In this document: one piece after another, positions 8,606 to 16,546 of the stretch
Position numbering within the stretch: the stretch's first letter is position 1
Layout: each line of letters opens with the position of its first letter
Source: Hyphomicrobiales bacterium
GTDB taxonomy: Bacteria > Pseudomonadota > Alphaproteobacteria > Rhizobiales > Phreatobacteraceae
Assembly (NCBI GenBank): GCA_017304475.1
Contig: JAFKKV010000030.1
Location: 62,001 to 126,000 of the forward strand
Reading direction: 5' to 3'
DNA: 64,000 bases
Notes under the pieces: model-generated
The model's input: only the letters and a program-made list of their open reading frames with translations
What the model was told of the DNA's origin: nothing
Database searches by the model: none
Translations under genes and position numbers: made by a program

Positions 8606-10057
8606 TCAGGCGACGAAATAGGCGTCCCACATGGCGTTGCGGAACAGGAGGTCGGGGTCCAGCGCGCGCTTGCGCTCGGCCACCTCGGCAAGCCGAGGAT
8701 AGGCCCGCATGACCTGGTCGCGCCGGGCATGCAGCCGATAGGGCAGGTAGAAGCTGCCACCGATCGCGATCACCCGCTCGATCAGGGCCTCGGTCATCTG
8801 CAGCATGTCGGCCTCCGCTTCCGCGGTGATCGCCTGGGAAAACAGCATGACCGCGGCGATCCGGCGCTCGGGGGCATAGGAAAGCGCGCTGGTCGTGTCG
8901 GCCAACACATGGCGCAGCGTGACGTTCAATAGCTCCTGGCGCGACTTCAGGATGGTGTCGCGGCAGGCGGTGATGAAGTCGCCGAAGCGGTCCGGCGCAA
9001 CGAAATATTCGTGCAGGATGTCGGTGCGAAAGCGATCGCCGCCGGCGAGGTTCGCCACCGGCTCGTTCATGAACGAGTTGCGCGTGCCGACGCCTGAGGA
9101 GAGGCTCGGATTGGCCACCGTCTCGGCGCTCCAGCGAGCCCGCTTGGCCGTTTCGCTGCCGACCTGGGCACGAAAGATCTCGCGCGAGATCGACGACATG
9201 AAGCCGCCGGTCGCCGCCGTCGGCAAGCTGCGGGGCGGGTTCGGCACCAGCCGGTAGCTGATCATCAGCGCCTCGTCGAGGAAATTGCGGCGGGCGACCG
9301 ACAGGCGTCCATAGGCCATCTGGATCGCTGGGTCGCGGTCGAGGGTGGCGACGAAACGCCGGCCGAAATCGGCCGATGGCATCAGCTCGTAGGTGGGTTT
9401 CAGCAGCATGTTCGGCACCATGTCGACGACCATGTCGAGGATGACGCCGAACAGGCCGTAGCCGCCCTGCACGAGCGAGAACAGCTCCTGGTTCTCGGTC
9501 CGCGAGCAGGTGACGATCTCGCCGTCATGCCGCATCAGGCGGAAGGAGCGGACCGTCGCGCCGAACGGACCGAAGGGCGTCGGCCAGCCATGGGCATTGA
9601 CCGACAAGGTGCCGCCGGTGGCGAAGTCGTTGTTCGATTGCATGACCGCCGGCGAGAAGCCGGCACGGTCGAGCGTGGTGATGATATGGGCCCAGCGCGT
9701 GCCGGCATGGGTCCGATAGGTCTTTGCCTGCTGGTCCAGGTCGCAGATGCGGGTTGCGAATGTCGCCGCGGTGCCGTTGCGCGGAATGCTCTGGCCGCCC
9801 ATGGAATGGCGCGCGCCGCCGACCGCGAAAGGCCGCCGTTCGGCTGATGCCTCGCGCAACTCCCGGCGCAGGCGCTCGATGGCCGCCGCCTCCGGGTCGT
9901 CGCCGACGATGAAATGGCGCATCACCGGCGTCGGGTTCAGCCGGCTCGCGTCGTTGATGACGATGCGGCCCTGGGCCTTGGCCGATGCCGGAAGAAACGC
10001 GCTGCCGGCCGCGGCGGCGCCGAGCTTGATGAACGAGCGGCGGGTCGTCTTGGGCAT
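8606..10057 (-). CDS. Tat-exported FAD-binding oxidase, aldono-lactone oxidase-like
   Basis: A 483-residue flavoenzyme. The chosen ATG at 10057 gives a textbook twin-arginine signal, MPKTTRRSFIKLG, followed by a hydrophobic stretch and ASAKA; a longer frame starting at 10147 would bury this signal. The FAD-binding domain (PCMH type) shows GGARHSMGGQS and SNNDFATGGTLSVNAHG. The C-terminal KRALDPDLLFRNAMWDAYF matches the ending of aldonolactone and sugar oxidases. The expected reaction is oxidation of a sugar acid lactone or polyol in the periplasm with FAD; the substrate is unknown. It leads an operon with three membrane proteins that could accept or relay electrons. Confidence 0.86.
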   Translation of the reverse strand: MPKTTRRSFIKLGAAAAGSAFLPASAKAQGRIVINDASRLNPTPVMRHFIVGDDPEAAAIERLRRELREASAERRPFAVGGARHSMGGQSIPRNGTAATFATRICDLDQQAKTYRTHAGTRWAHIITTLDRAGFSPAVMQSNNDFATGGTLSVNAHGWPTPFGPFGATVRSFRLMRHDGEIVTCSRTENQELFSLVQGGYGLFGVILDMVVDMVPNMLLKPTYELMPSADFGRRFVATLDRDPAIQMAYGRLSVARRNFLDEALMISYRLVPNPPRSLPTAATGGFMSSISREIFRAQVGSETAKRARWSAETVANPSLSSGVGTRNSFMNEPVANLAGGDRFRTDILHEYFVAPDRFGDFITACRDTILKSRQELLNVTLRHVLADTTSALSYAPERRIAAVMLFSQAITAEAEADMLQMTEALIERVIAIGGSFYLPYRLHARRDQVMRAYPRLAEVAERKRALDPDLLFRNAMWDAYFVA

Positions 10058-10540
10058 GGGGCCTCGAGCCTGGGCATCGCTGAGCGTCGGATTGGCCAGC
10101 ATGGCCCAGCGACATGACCCGGTCCATGTCGGGCAGCAGGAGGTCATGTTGCCGCGAGAATGGGTGAGTGAAACATGACGCGGTCGGCGCAGGGGGGCGA
10201 TACGGGGCGCATCTTCGAAGTGCAGCCGCCTGCGCGAGAAAAGCGCAACAGAATCAACCCTCTCCCAAAGGGAGAGGGTGGCGCCGTCAGGCGCCGGGTG
10301 AGGGGCGTGAGCGCTCAGAACTGGTGTCGCGGCTCGCCGAGCATGCCGTCTTGTCCGGAAATGGACGACCCCTCACCCGGCAGTTGACGCTGCCACCCTC
10401 TCCCTTTGGGAGAGGGTTGATTCGGCAGCGCTTTTCGCTCTGGGCCGTGAAACCGTCTGGGAACGTCAGCATCGCGAGATGCGTGAATGGCGCCCACTCG
10501 GCATCCTCATTCCCCATGCGCTTCTCACCATTCGCCGTCT
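10058..10540. other. 483-bp intergenic region holding a REP-like repeat
   Basis: It lies between the FAD oxidase start and the SDR stop, both on the minus strand. The central part (10254-10420) is a dispersed inverted repeat described separately. The right part shows no gene. The promoter of the FAD oxidase unit should lie between about 10058 and 10250. Confidence 0.5.
10254..10420. repeat. Dispersed REP-like inverted repeat, copy 1
   Basis: Two arms of about 56 bp (10254-10309 and 10365-10420) are inverted relative to each other. Each contains the palindrome CCCTCTCCCAAAGGGAGAGG or its close variant, next to a GGTGAGGGG / CCCCTCACC word. A second copy with the same architecture is at 19089-19274. 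The 3' arms of both copies share the word ATGGACGACCCCTCACCC. This looks like a REPIN or MITE-type non-coding element. Confidence 0.8.
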
Positions 10541-11338
10541 TCACACCGGCAGCGGCACCGCGCAGCTCTGGCCGCCATCGACGGGAATGCTGACGCCGGT
10601 GATGAACTTGGCTTCGTCCGAGGCCAGGAACAGCGCCGCATTGGCGACGTCGAAGGCGGTGCCCATATGGCCCATCGGCACGGCGCGGCCGCGGGCGGCG
10701 ACCATCTCTTCGACCGAGCCATATTGGCTGGAGATCTGCTTGTAGATCAGCGGCGTGTCGATCATGCCGGGCATGACGCAATTGGCGCGGATGCCGTGCG
10801 GCGCATATTGCAGCGCGAGCGCAACGGTCGCCTGGTTCACCGCAGCCTTGGCGGCGTAATAGGCGAAATAGGGATAACCGGTCCAGCGGATCGCGGCGAG
10901 CGACGAGATATTGACGATGACGCCGCTCTTCTGCGCCATGAAATGCGGCAGAACGGCCTTGGCGGTGCGGTAGACCGAGCCGATATTGATGTCGAGATTG
11001 CGCCGGAACGCCTCCTCGTCGAGATCGACCGGACCGCCGTGCAAGACCACGCCGACATTGTTGTGGAGGATGTCGAGCTTGCCGAAGCGGGTCACCGCAG
11101 CCTGGACCGCCGCCTCGACCGCGGCGAGGTCGGTGGTGTCGGCGGTGACCGCGATGGCTTCGCCGCCTTCGCCGCGAATGATGCCGGCGGTCTCTTCCGC
11201 CGCTGCTTCCGCCATGTCGACCGAGACGACCTTGGCGCCCTCGCGGGCATAGGTGACGGCGGCGGCCTTGCCATTGCCCCAGCCGGGACCGGACGAGCCG
11301 GCCCCGAAGACGATGGCGACGCGATCTTTCAGGCGCAT
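10541..11338 (-). CDS. SDR family oxidoreductase
   Basis: A 265-residue short-chain dehydrogenase, taking the ATG at 11338 (MRLKDRVAIV). The Rossmann glycine motif is unusual: GAGSSGPGWGNGKAAA, with extra Gly/Trp residues instead of TGxxxGxG. Downstream elements are standard: HNNVGV, a catalytic Ser in NISSLAA, YYAAKAA for Tyr-x-x-x-Lys, and the closing GVSIPVDGG. It probably oxidises or reduces a hydroxyl/keto group with NAD(P). It starts eight bases after the TRAP permease stop, so it likely acts on the compound that transporter brings in. Confidence 0.87.
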   Translation of the reverse strand: MRLKDRVAIVFGAGSSGPGWGNGKAAAVTYAREGAKVVSVDMAEAAAEETAGIIRGEGGEAIAVTADTTDLAAVEAAVQAAVTRFGKLDILHNNVGVVLHGGPVDLDEEAFRRNLDINIGSVYRTAKAVLPHFMAQKSGVIVNISSLAAIRWTGYPYFAYYAAKAAVNQATVALALQYAPHGIRANCVMPGMIDTPLIYKQISSQYGSVEEMVAARGRAVPMGHMGTAFDVANAALFLASDEAKFITGVSIPVDGGQSCAVPLPV

Positions 11339-11346
11339 GCTGACAC

Positions 11347-13224
11347 TCACAGGAAGCCGATCGAGAACCACGGCACGGCCGCGACCACGATCAGGCCGAT
11401 GAGCAGCGCCAGCATATAGGCCCAGATCGGGCCGATGCCCTCGTCGGGATTGACCTTGCCGATGGCGCAGGCCGCGTAATAGCCGACGCCGAAGGGCGGC
11501 GCGAACAGGCCGAGCCCCATGGCCAGCACGACGACCATGGCATAATGGACCTCGTGAATGCCGACGAGCTTGGCGATCGGGAACAGCAGCGGGCCGAACA
11601 GCACGATGGCCGGAATGCCCTCGAGCACGCTGCCGAGCACGATGAAGGCGACGATCGACACCGCCATGAAGCCGATCGCCCCACCCGGCAGATGCGTCAT
11701 GATCTGGACCAGCGTGCGCGAGAAGCCGGACTGGGTCAGGCCCCAGGCCATGGCGGAGGCGGCCCCGATGATGATCAGGATGGCGCCGGAGAGCGAGGCC
11801 GTGTCGATCAGGATGGTGCCGAGCCTCGACCAGTCGAACTGGCGATAGACCAGGAGCCCGACGATCAGCGAATAGACGATGCCGATGGTCGAGACCTCGG
11901 TCGCGGTCGAGACGCCTTCGACCACGGCGGCCCGGATCAGGAAGGGCAAAGCCAGCGCCGGCAGCGCAATGACGAAGCTCTTGAGGATTTCGGTCACCGG
12001 CGCGCGCTTGACCTGGCTCAGGTCGTCATTGCGATAGCGCCGCGAGACGACGAAGCAGAGGCCGACCGCCAGCACGAGGCCGGGCACCAGGCCGCCGGTG
12101 AACAGGGCCGCGATCGACACGCCGGTGACCGAACCGATGGTGATCAGCACGATGCTCGGCGGAATGGTTTCGGTCTGCGCTCCGGTGGCCGAGAGCAGGG
12201 CCACGAGGTCGCCGGGCTTGGCGCCGCGTGCCTTCATTTCGGGAAACAGCGCCGGCGCGACCGCTGCCATGTCGGCGGCCTTCGAGCCGGAAATGCCAGA
12301 GACCAGATACATGGCGCCGATCAACACATAGGACAGGCCGCCACGGACATGGCCGAGCAGGCTTGCCAGGAAGCGCACCATGGCCTTGGCCATGCCGGCC
12401 ATTTCGATCAGCAGGCCGAGAAACACGAAGAGCGGCACGGCGAGCAGGATGAGGTGGCTCATGCCCTCGTCCATGCGGCCGACCAGGGTCATGGTCGGCA
12501 CGCGCGTGGTCAAAGCCAGATAGCCGAAGGTGGCAAGCGCGAAGGAGAAGACGATCGGCACGCCGGAAAAGACGCAGACGCCGACGACACCGACAAAGAA
12601 GATCAGCAGGTTGAGGTTGCCGAGCGTCTTCAGCGTGGGGCCTAAGAACCAGAAGGCGACGATGACAGCCGCGACCAGCGCGAGCGCCAGCGCCGAATGG
12701 GCGAGGCTGGTGCGGGTGGCGAGCCGGATCAGCGAGAACGCGATCATCAGGCCGACGCCGATCGGAAAGGCCGCGGCGCGCCAGGCGTTGGAGATCTCCA
12801 TGGCCGGCGTGACGATGAAGCTTTCCTCGAAGGCCCAATGATAGGCCGGCGCGGCGATGAGAATGAGAAAGCCGAGACCGGCGGCGACCGCCAGGGCATC
12901 GAAGAAGCCGCGACGCTCGGGCCCGACCCGCGACACCAGCGCGGTCATGCGCATATGTTCGCCGCGGCGCAGCGCGATGACCGCTCCGAGCATGGCCAGC
13001 CAGAGGAACAGGGTCGAAGCCAGTTCGTCCGACCAGATCAGCGGCTTGTGCAGGACATAGCGCGCGACGATCCCGGAGAAGAGCACGACGACTTCCGCGA
13101 CGACCAGGATCGCCGCCGGGATCTCGACGATGAAGCCCAGTGCCCGGTCGGCAGCCGCCAACCAGGACCGGGTCGCGGTCGCCTCTGTTTCCAGGGGCGC
13201 CGCGAACTCGGAAGCCGTCTGCAT
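11347..13224 (-). CDS. TRAP transporter fused small and large permease (DctQM)
   Basis: A 625-residue integral membrane protein. The ATG at 13224 (MQTASEFAAPLE) is chosen because upstream codons in the same frame read through the binding-protein gene. Residues about 20-180 form the four-helix DctQ part (ILVVAEVVVLFSGIVARYV, then LWLAMLGAVIALRRGEHMRM). The rest is the DctM channel with the typical SGSKAADMAAVAPALFPEM and GAQTETIPPSIVLI signatures. It couples sodium-driven uptake to the periplasmic protein encoded five bases upstream. Such fusions are known in the family. Confidence 0.92.
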   Translation of the reverse strand: MQTASEFAAPLETEATATRSWLAAADRALGFIVEIPAAILVVAEVVVLFSGIVARYVLHKPLIWSDELASTLFLWLAMLGAVIALRRGEHMRMTALVSRVGPERRGFFDALAVAAGLGFLILIAAPAYHWAFEESFIVTPAMEISNAWRAAAFPIGVGLMIAFSLIRLATRTSLAHSALALALVAAVIVAFWFLGPTLKTLGNLNLLIFFVGVVGVCVFSGVPIVFSFALATFGYLALTTRVPTMTLVGRMDEGMSHLILLAVPLFVFLGLLIEMAGMAKAMVRFLASLLGHVRGGLSYVLIGAMYLVSGISGSKAADMAAVAPALFPEMKARGAKPGDLVALLSATGAQTETIPPSIVLITIGSVTGVSIAALFTGGLVPGLVLAVGLCFVVSRRYRNDDLSQVKRAPVTEILKSFVIALPALALPFLIRAAVVEGVSTATEVSTIGIVYSLIVGLLVYRQFDWSRLGTILIDTASLSGAILIIIGAASAMAWGLTQSGFSRTLVQIMTHLPGGAIGFMAVSIVAFIVLGSVLEGIPAIVLFGPLLFPIAKLVGIHEVHYAMVVVLAMGLGLFAPPFGVGYYAACAIGKVNPDEGIGPIWAYMLALLIGLIVVAAVPWFSIGFL

Positions 13225-13229
13225 CGGCG

Positions 13230-14252
13230 TCAGCCGAGCGCGCCGACGGAGGCTTCCAGCGTCGCCCAGGCGGCGTCGCCGAACTTGCCCTTCCATTCGG
13301 CATAGAAGCCGGCGGCCTTCAGCTTTTCGCGGAACGGCGCCGGATCGACCGTGTTGAACTTCATGCCCTTGGCGGTCAGGTCGGCCTGCACCGTCTCGGT
13401 CAGCTTGGCGACGTCGGCACGCTCGGCGATGCCGGCGGCGTTGATGTTCTTCGATACGATGTCGCGAATGTTCTGCGGCAGGGCTTCCCAGTTGGCGCGA
13501 TTGGCCAGGAACCAGAAGCCGTCCCACATGTGATTGGTCAGCGAGCAGTAGCTCTGGACTTCATAGAGCTTCGCGGTCGACACGATCGCCAGCGGATTTT
13601 CCTGGCCGTCGACCACCTTGGACTGCAGCGCGCTATAGACCTCGTTGAAGTTGATCGTGGTCGGCGCCGAGCCGAAGGCCCGGTACATCGAGGTCCAGAG
13701 CGGTGACGGGGGGACGCGGATCTTGAAATTGGCGAGATCGGCCGGCGTCACGATCGGCTTGTTCGACGAGGTGGTGTGACGGAAGCCGTTGTCCCAGGGC
13801 TTTTCCAGCGCGATGATCGAGCGCGACTTGGCGATTTCGCCGCGGACATATTCGCCGAGCTTGCCGTCCATCGCCTTCCAGACCGTGTCGTAGTCCTTGA
13901 AGGCGAAGCCGACGCCGTTGATCGAGGCCGCCGGCACGAAGGTCGACAGGATCAGGCCGGAGAGGGTGAAGAAGTCGACCGCGCCGGAGCGGATCTGGCC
14001 GAGCGTGTCGGTGTCGGAGCCGAGCTGGCTCGACGGATAGATCTGCAGTTCGAACCGGCCGCTGGTCTCTTCCTTGATCTTGGCGGCAGCTTCCTGCGCC
14101 CGGATGTTCAAGGGATGGCTGATCGGCAGGTTGTTGGCATATTTGTAGGTGAATTCCGCGGCGCGGGCATTGCCGATGGCAAAGGTCGATACGGCAAGCG
14201 CGCTGGTGCCGGCCGCAAAGGTGCGGCGAGAGATCGTGGTCATCGTCTTCAT
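13230..14252 (-). CDS. TRAP transporter substrate-binding protein (DctP)
   Basis: A 340-residue periplasmic binding protein with a Tat-type leader (TISRRTFAAGTSAL, ending GNARAAE). The mature protein has the DctP-family pattern: the early YKYANNLPISHPLN, QIYPSSQLGSDTDTL, then FKIRVPPSPLW, whose Arg usually clamps a substrate carboxylate, and the later GQENPLAIV. The cargo is therefore probably an organic acid. It heads the operon with the fused permease and the SDR, and diverges from an IclR regulator whose likely operator lies between them. Confidence 0.92.
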   Translation of the reverse strand: MKTMTTISRRTFAAGTSALAVSTFAIGNARAAEFTYKYANNLPISHPLNIRAQEAAAKIKEETSGRFELQIYPSSQLGSDTDTLGQIRSGAVDFFTLSGLILSTFVPAASINGVGFAFKDYDTVWKAMDGKLGEYVRGEIAKSRSIIALEKPWDNGFRHTTSSNKPIVTPADLANFKIRVPPSPLWTSMYRAFGSAPTTINFNEVYSALQSKVVDGQENPLAIVSTAKLYEVQSYCSLTNHMWDGFWFLANRANWEALPQNIRDIVSKNINAAGIAERADVAKLTETVQADLTAKGMKFNTVDPAPFREKLKAAGFYAEWKGKFGDAAWATLEASVGALG

Positions 14253-14387
14253 CCTCCCAGGATGTCGGTAGCCGCCCTTGACCGTGGCGACCCCAGCTTG
14301 AAATCTGCCTGATGACGAGGGACCGAGGCATTGCCGCCGTCAACCCATTTCATTCGCCTGTCAGGCAGCGATTTCTGCGTGGCCAAA

Positions 14388-14406
14388 AGGTCCATATATT
14401 GGACCT
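14388..14406. promoter_or_regulatory. Candidate IclR operator (perfect palindrome)
   Basis: The 19-bp sequence AGGTCCATATATTGGACCT has perfect 7-bp arms around TATAT. It lies in the 240-bp gap between the divergent TRAP operon and the IclR gene. The half-site AGGTCCA recurs at 14482-14488, just before the IclR start codon. Position and symmetry fit a regulator site controlling both directions. Confidence 0.55.
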
Positions 14407-14492
14407 GGATGGCCATCTTATTTTTCCAGTTGACGGTTGCCGCCTAATCGCAGACTTGTCAACGGTAATTAGCGAGACGTCAGGTCCACAAT

Positions 14493-15371
14493 ATGGCTCG
14501 TGTGGAAAATCTGCGCGCCGAAACCGAAGGCGAGGCGACCGGCACCCAAAGCATTGGGCGTGCGGTTGCCGTGTTGCGCCTGGTCGCCGGCCATGGTGCG
14601 GCCGGGGCGGGCCTGGCCACGCTGGTCGAGGCCTCCGGGCTGACCAAGCCGACCTGCCGGCGGATATTGATCGCCCTGATCGATGCCGGGCTCGCCGAGC
14701 AGGATCCGGTGACCCGCCGCTACTTTCTGGGCGCGGAAACCTATGTGCTGGGCACTTTGGCCGCCGACCGCTTCGGCATACACCGCCTGGCCCTCGAGGG
14801 GGTGATGCGGCTGGCGCAGGAAACCGGCGACGCCGCCTTCATCCAGGTGCGGCGCGACTGGACCGCGGTCTGCCTGCATCGCGAGGACGGGCCCTATCCG
14901 ATCCGCTCGCATGTGCTGGCCGCGGGCGACCGCCATCCGCTCGGCGCCGGCGCCGGCGGCATTGCCCTGATCGCCGCCTTGCCCGATGCCGAAGTCGAGC
15001 AGGCACTCGCCACCAATGCCGCCTGGCTTGCCGAGCGCTATCCGGTGCTGACCCGGCCGGTGCTCGACGGGCTGATCGCGGAGGCGCGCGACAAGGGCTA
15101 CGGTTTCAACCGTGGCCTGCTGTTCCCGGGATCCTGGGGCATCGGCATGGTCGTGCGCGATGCCCAGGGGCGGCCGGACGGCTGCCTATCGCTCGCGGCG
15201 ATCGAAAGCCGGATGCAGCCGGACCGCGAGCCCTATCTCATTCAGCTGCTGCAAACCGAGGTCAGGCGGCTGGAAGCGCGGCTGCGAGAATTTGCGACCA
15301 TCGGCGAAACAAGAACCGCGACGATGCCCGTGGCCAATGCCACGCAGCGCCGCTCCAACGAGAGGAAATGA
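14493..15371 (+). CDS. IclR family transcriptional regulator
   Basis: A 292-residue regulator. Residues about 18-75 form the winged helix (IGRAVAVLRLV, then LVEASGLTKPTCRRILIALIDAGL). The effector domain follows, with HREDGPYPIRSHVLAAGDRHPLGAGAGG and a C-terminal LSLAAIESRM typical of IclR proteins. It faces the TRAP operon across a palindrome-bearing gap and overlaps or abuts the thiolase gene, so it probably controls both arms in response to the transported acid or its CoA derivative. Confidence 0.9.
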   Translation: MARVENLRAETEGEATGTQSIGRAVAVLRLVAGHGAAGAGLATLVEASGLTKPTCRRILIALIDAGLAEQDPVTRRYFLGAETYVLGTLAADRFGIHRLALEGVMRLAQETGDAAFIQVRRDWTAVCLHREDGPYPIRSHVLAAGDRHPLGAGAGGIALIAALPDAEVEQALATNAAWLAERYPVLTRPVLDGLIAEARDKGYGFNRGLLFPGSWGIGMVVRDAQGRPDGCLSLAAIESRMQPDREPYLIQLLQTEVRRLEARLREFATIGETRTATMPVANATQRRSNERK

Positions 15372-15376
15372 CCATC

Positions 15377-16546
15377 ATGGCTCAACGTGCCGCGATCGTG
15401 GGCTGGGCCCACACCCCCTTTGGCAAGCTCGATGACCCCGATGTCGAGAGCCTGATCGGCCGGGTTGCCGCCGATGCGCTCAACCATGCCGGCGTCGGCC
15501 CGGCCGATGTCGATGCCATCACGGTGGGCGTCTACAATAACGGCTTCGCCAAACAGGCCTTCGAGGGCTCGCTGGTCGCGCTCAACATGCCGGAACTCGC
15601 CTATGTGCCGGCGACCCATCTGGAGAATGCCTGCGCCACCGGTTCCGCGGCGCTCTATTCTGCGCTCGACTTCATCGAAAGCGGCCGCGGCCGTATCGCG
15701 CTGGTGGTCGGCGCGGAGAAGATGACCGCCACCTCGTCGGCCGAACTCGGCGATATCCTGCTCACCGCCTGCTACCGCAAGGAAGAGGCTGGGGACACTG
15801 GTTTCGCCGGCATTTTCGGCCGTATCGCCCAGACCTATTTCCAGCGCTATGGCGACCGCAGCGAAGAGCTCGCCATGATCGCCGCCAAGAACCATGTGCA
15901 TGGACTGGCCAATCCGCTCGCCCATATGCGCAAGGATTTCGGCTTCGACTTCTGCAACACCGTGTCGGAGAAGAACCCGCTGGTCGCCGGTCCGCTGCGC
16001 CGCACCGACTGTTCGCTGGTGTCGGACGGCGCCGCCGCCCTGGTGGTCGCCGACGAGGAGACCGCCCAGACGCTGCAGCGTGCCATCTCGTTCCGCGCCC
16101 GCCGCCACGTCAACGACATGCTGCCCTTGTCGCGGCGTGACCCGGTGGCCTTCGAGGGAGCACGCCGCGCCTGGACCAAGGCGCGCGAGGATGCCGGCAT
16201 CGTCATCGACGATCTCGACCTGGTCGAGACCCATGACTGCTTCACCGTCGCCGAAATGATCGAATACGAAGCCATGGGCCTTGCCGAACCCGGCCAGGGC
16301 TGGCGGGTGGCGCGCGAGGGCCAGAGCTCGCGGGGCGGCCGGCTGCCGGTCAATCTCTCCGGGGGCCTCAAGTCGCGCGGCCATCCGCTCGGCGCGACCG
16401 GCGTCTCCCAGCACGTCATGGCGGCGATGCAGCTGATGGGCGAGGCGGGCGACATGCAATTGCCCGGCGCTTCGCTCGCCGGCGTCTTCAACATGGGCGG
16501 TGCCGCGGTCGCCAATTACGTCTCCATCCTGGAGCGTTCCAAGTGA
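15377..16546 (+). CDS. Thiolase-family acetyl-CoA acetyltransferase, SCP2-like
   Basis: A 389-residue enzyme of the SCP2/SCPx-like thiolase group. The nucleophilic Cys is in ENACATGS near residue 88, the HDCF motif is in LVETHDCFT, and the general base His is in GGLKSRGHPLGATG. It would cleave a 3-ketoacyl-CoA or condense acyl units. An alternative ATG at 15368 overlaps the regulator's stop (ATGA); I prefer 15377 because the AGAGG ribosome site at 15361 leaves only two bases to the first ATG. The stop overlaps the next gene's GTG, so regulator, thiolase, ligase and PCC protein form one transcript. Confidence 0.9.
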   Translation: MAQRAAIVGWAHTPFGKLDDPDVESLIGRVAADALNHAGVGPADVDAITVGVYNNGFAKQAFEGSLVALNMPELAYVPATHLENACATGSAALYSALDFIESGRGRIALVVGAEKMTATSSAELGDILLTACYRKEEAGDTGFAGIFGRIAQTYFQRYGDRSEELAMIAAKNHVHGLANPLAHMRKDFGFDFCNTVSEKNPLVAGPLRRTDCSLVSDGAAALVVADEETAQTLQRAISFRARRHVNDMLPLSRRDPVAFEGARRAWTKAREDAGIVIDDLDLVETHDCFTVAEMIEYEAMGLAEPGQGWRVAREGQSSRGGRLPVNLSGGLKSRGHPLGATGVSQHVMAAMQLMGEAGDMQLPGASLAGVFNMGGAAVANYVSILERSK

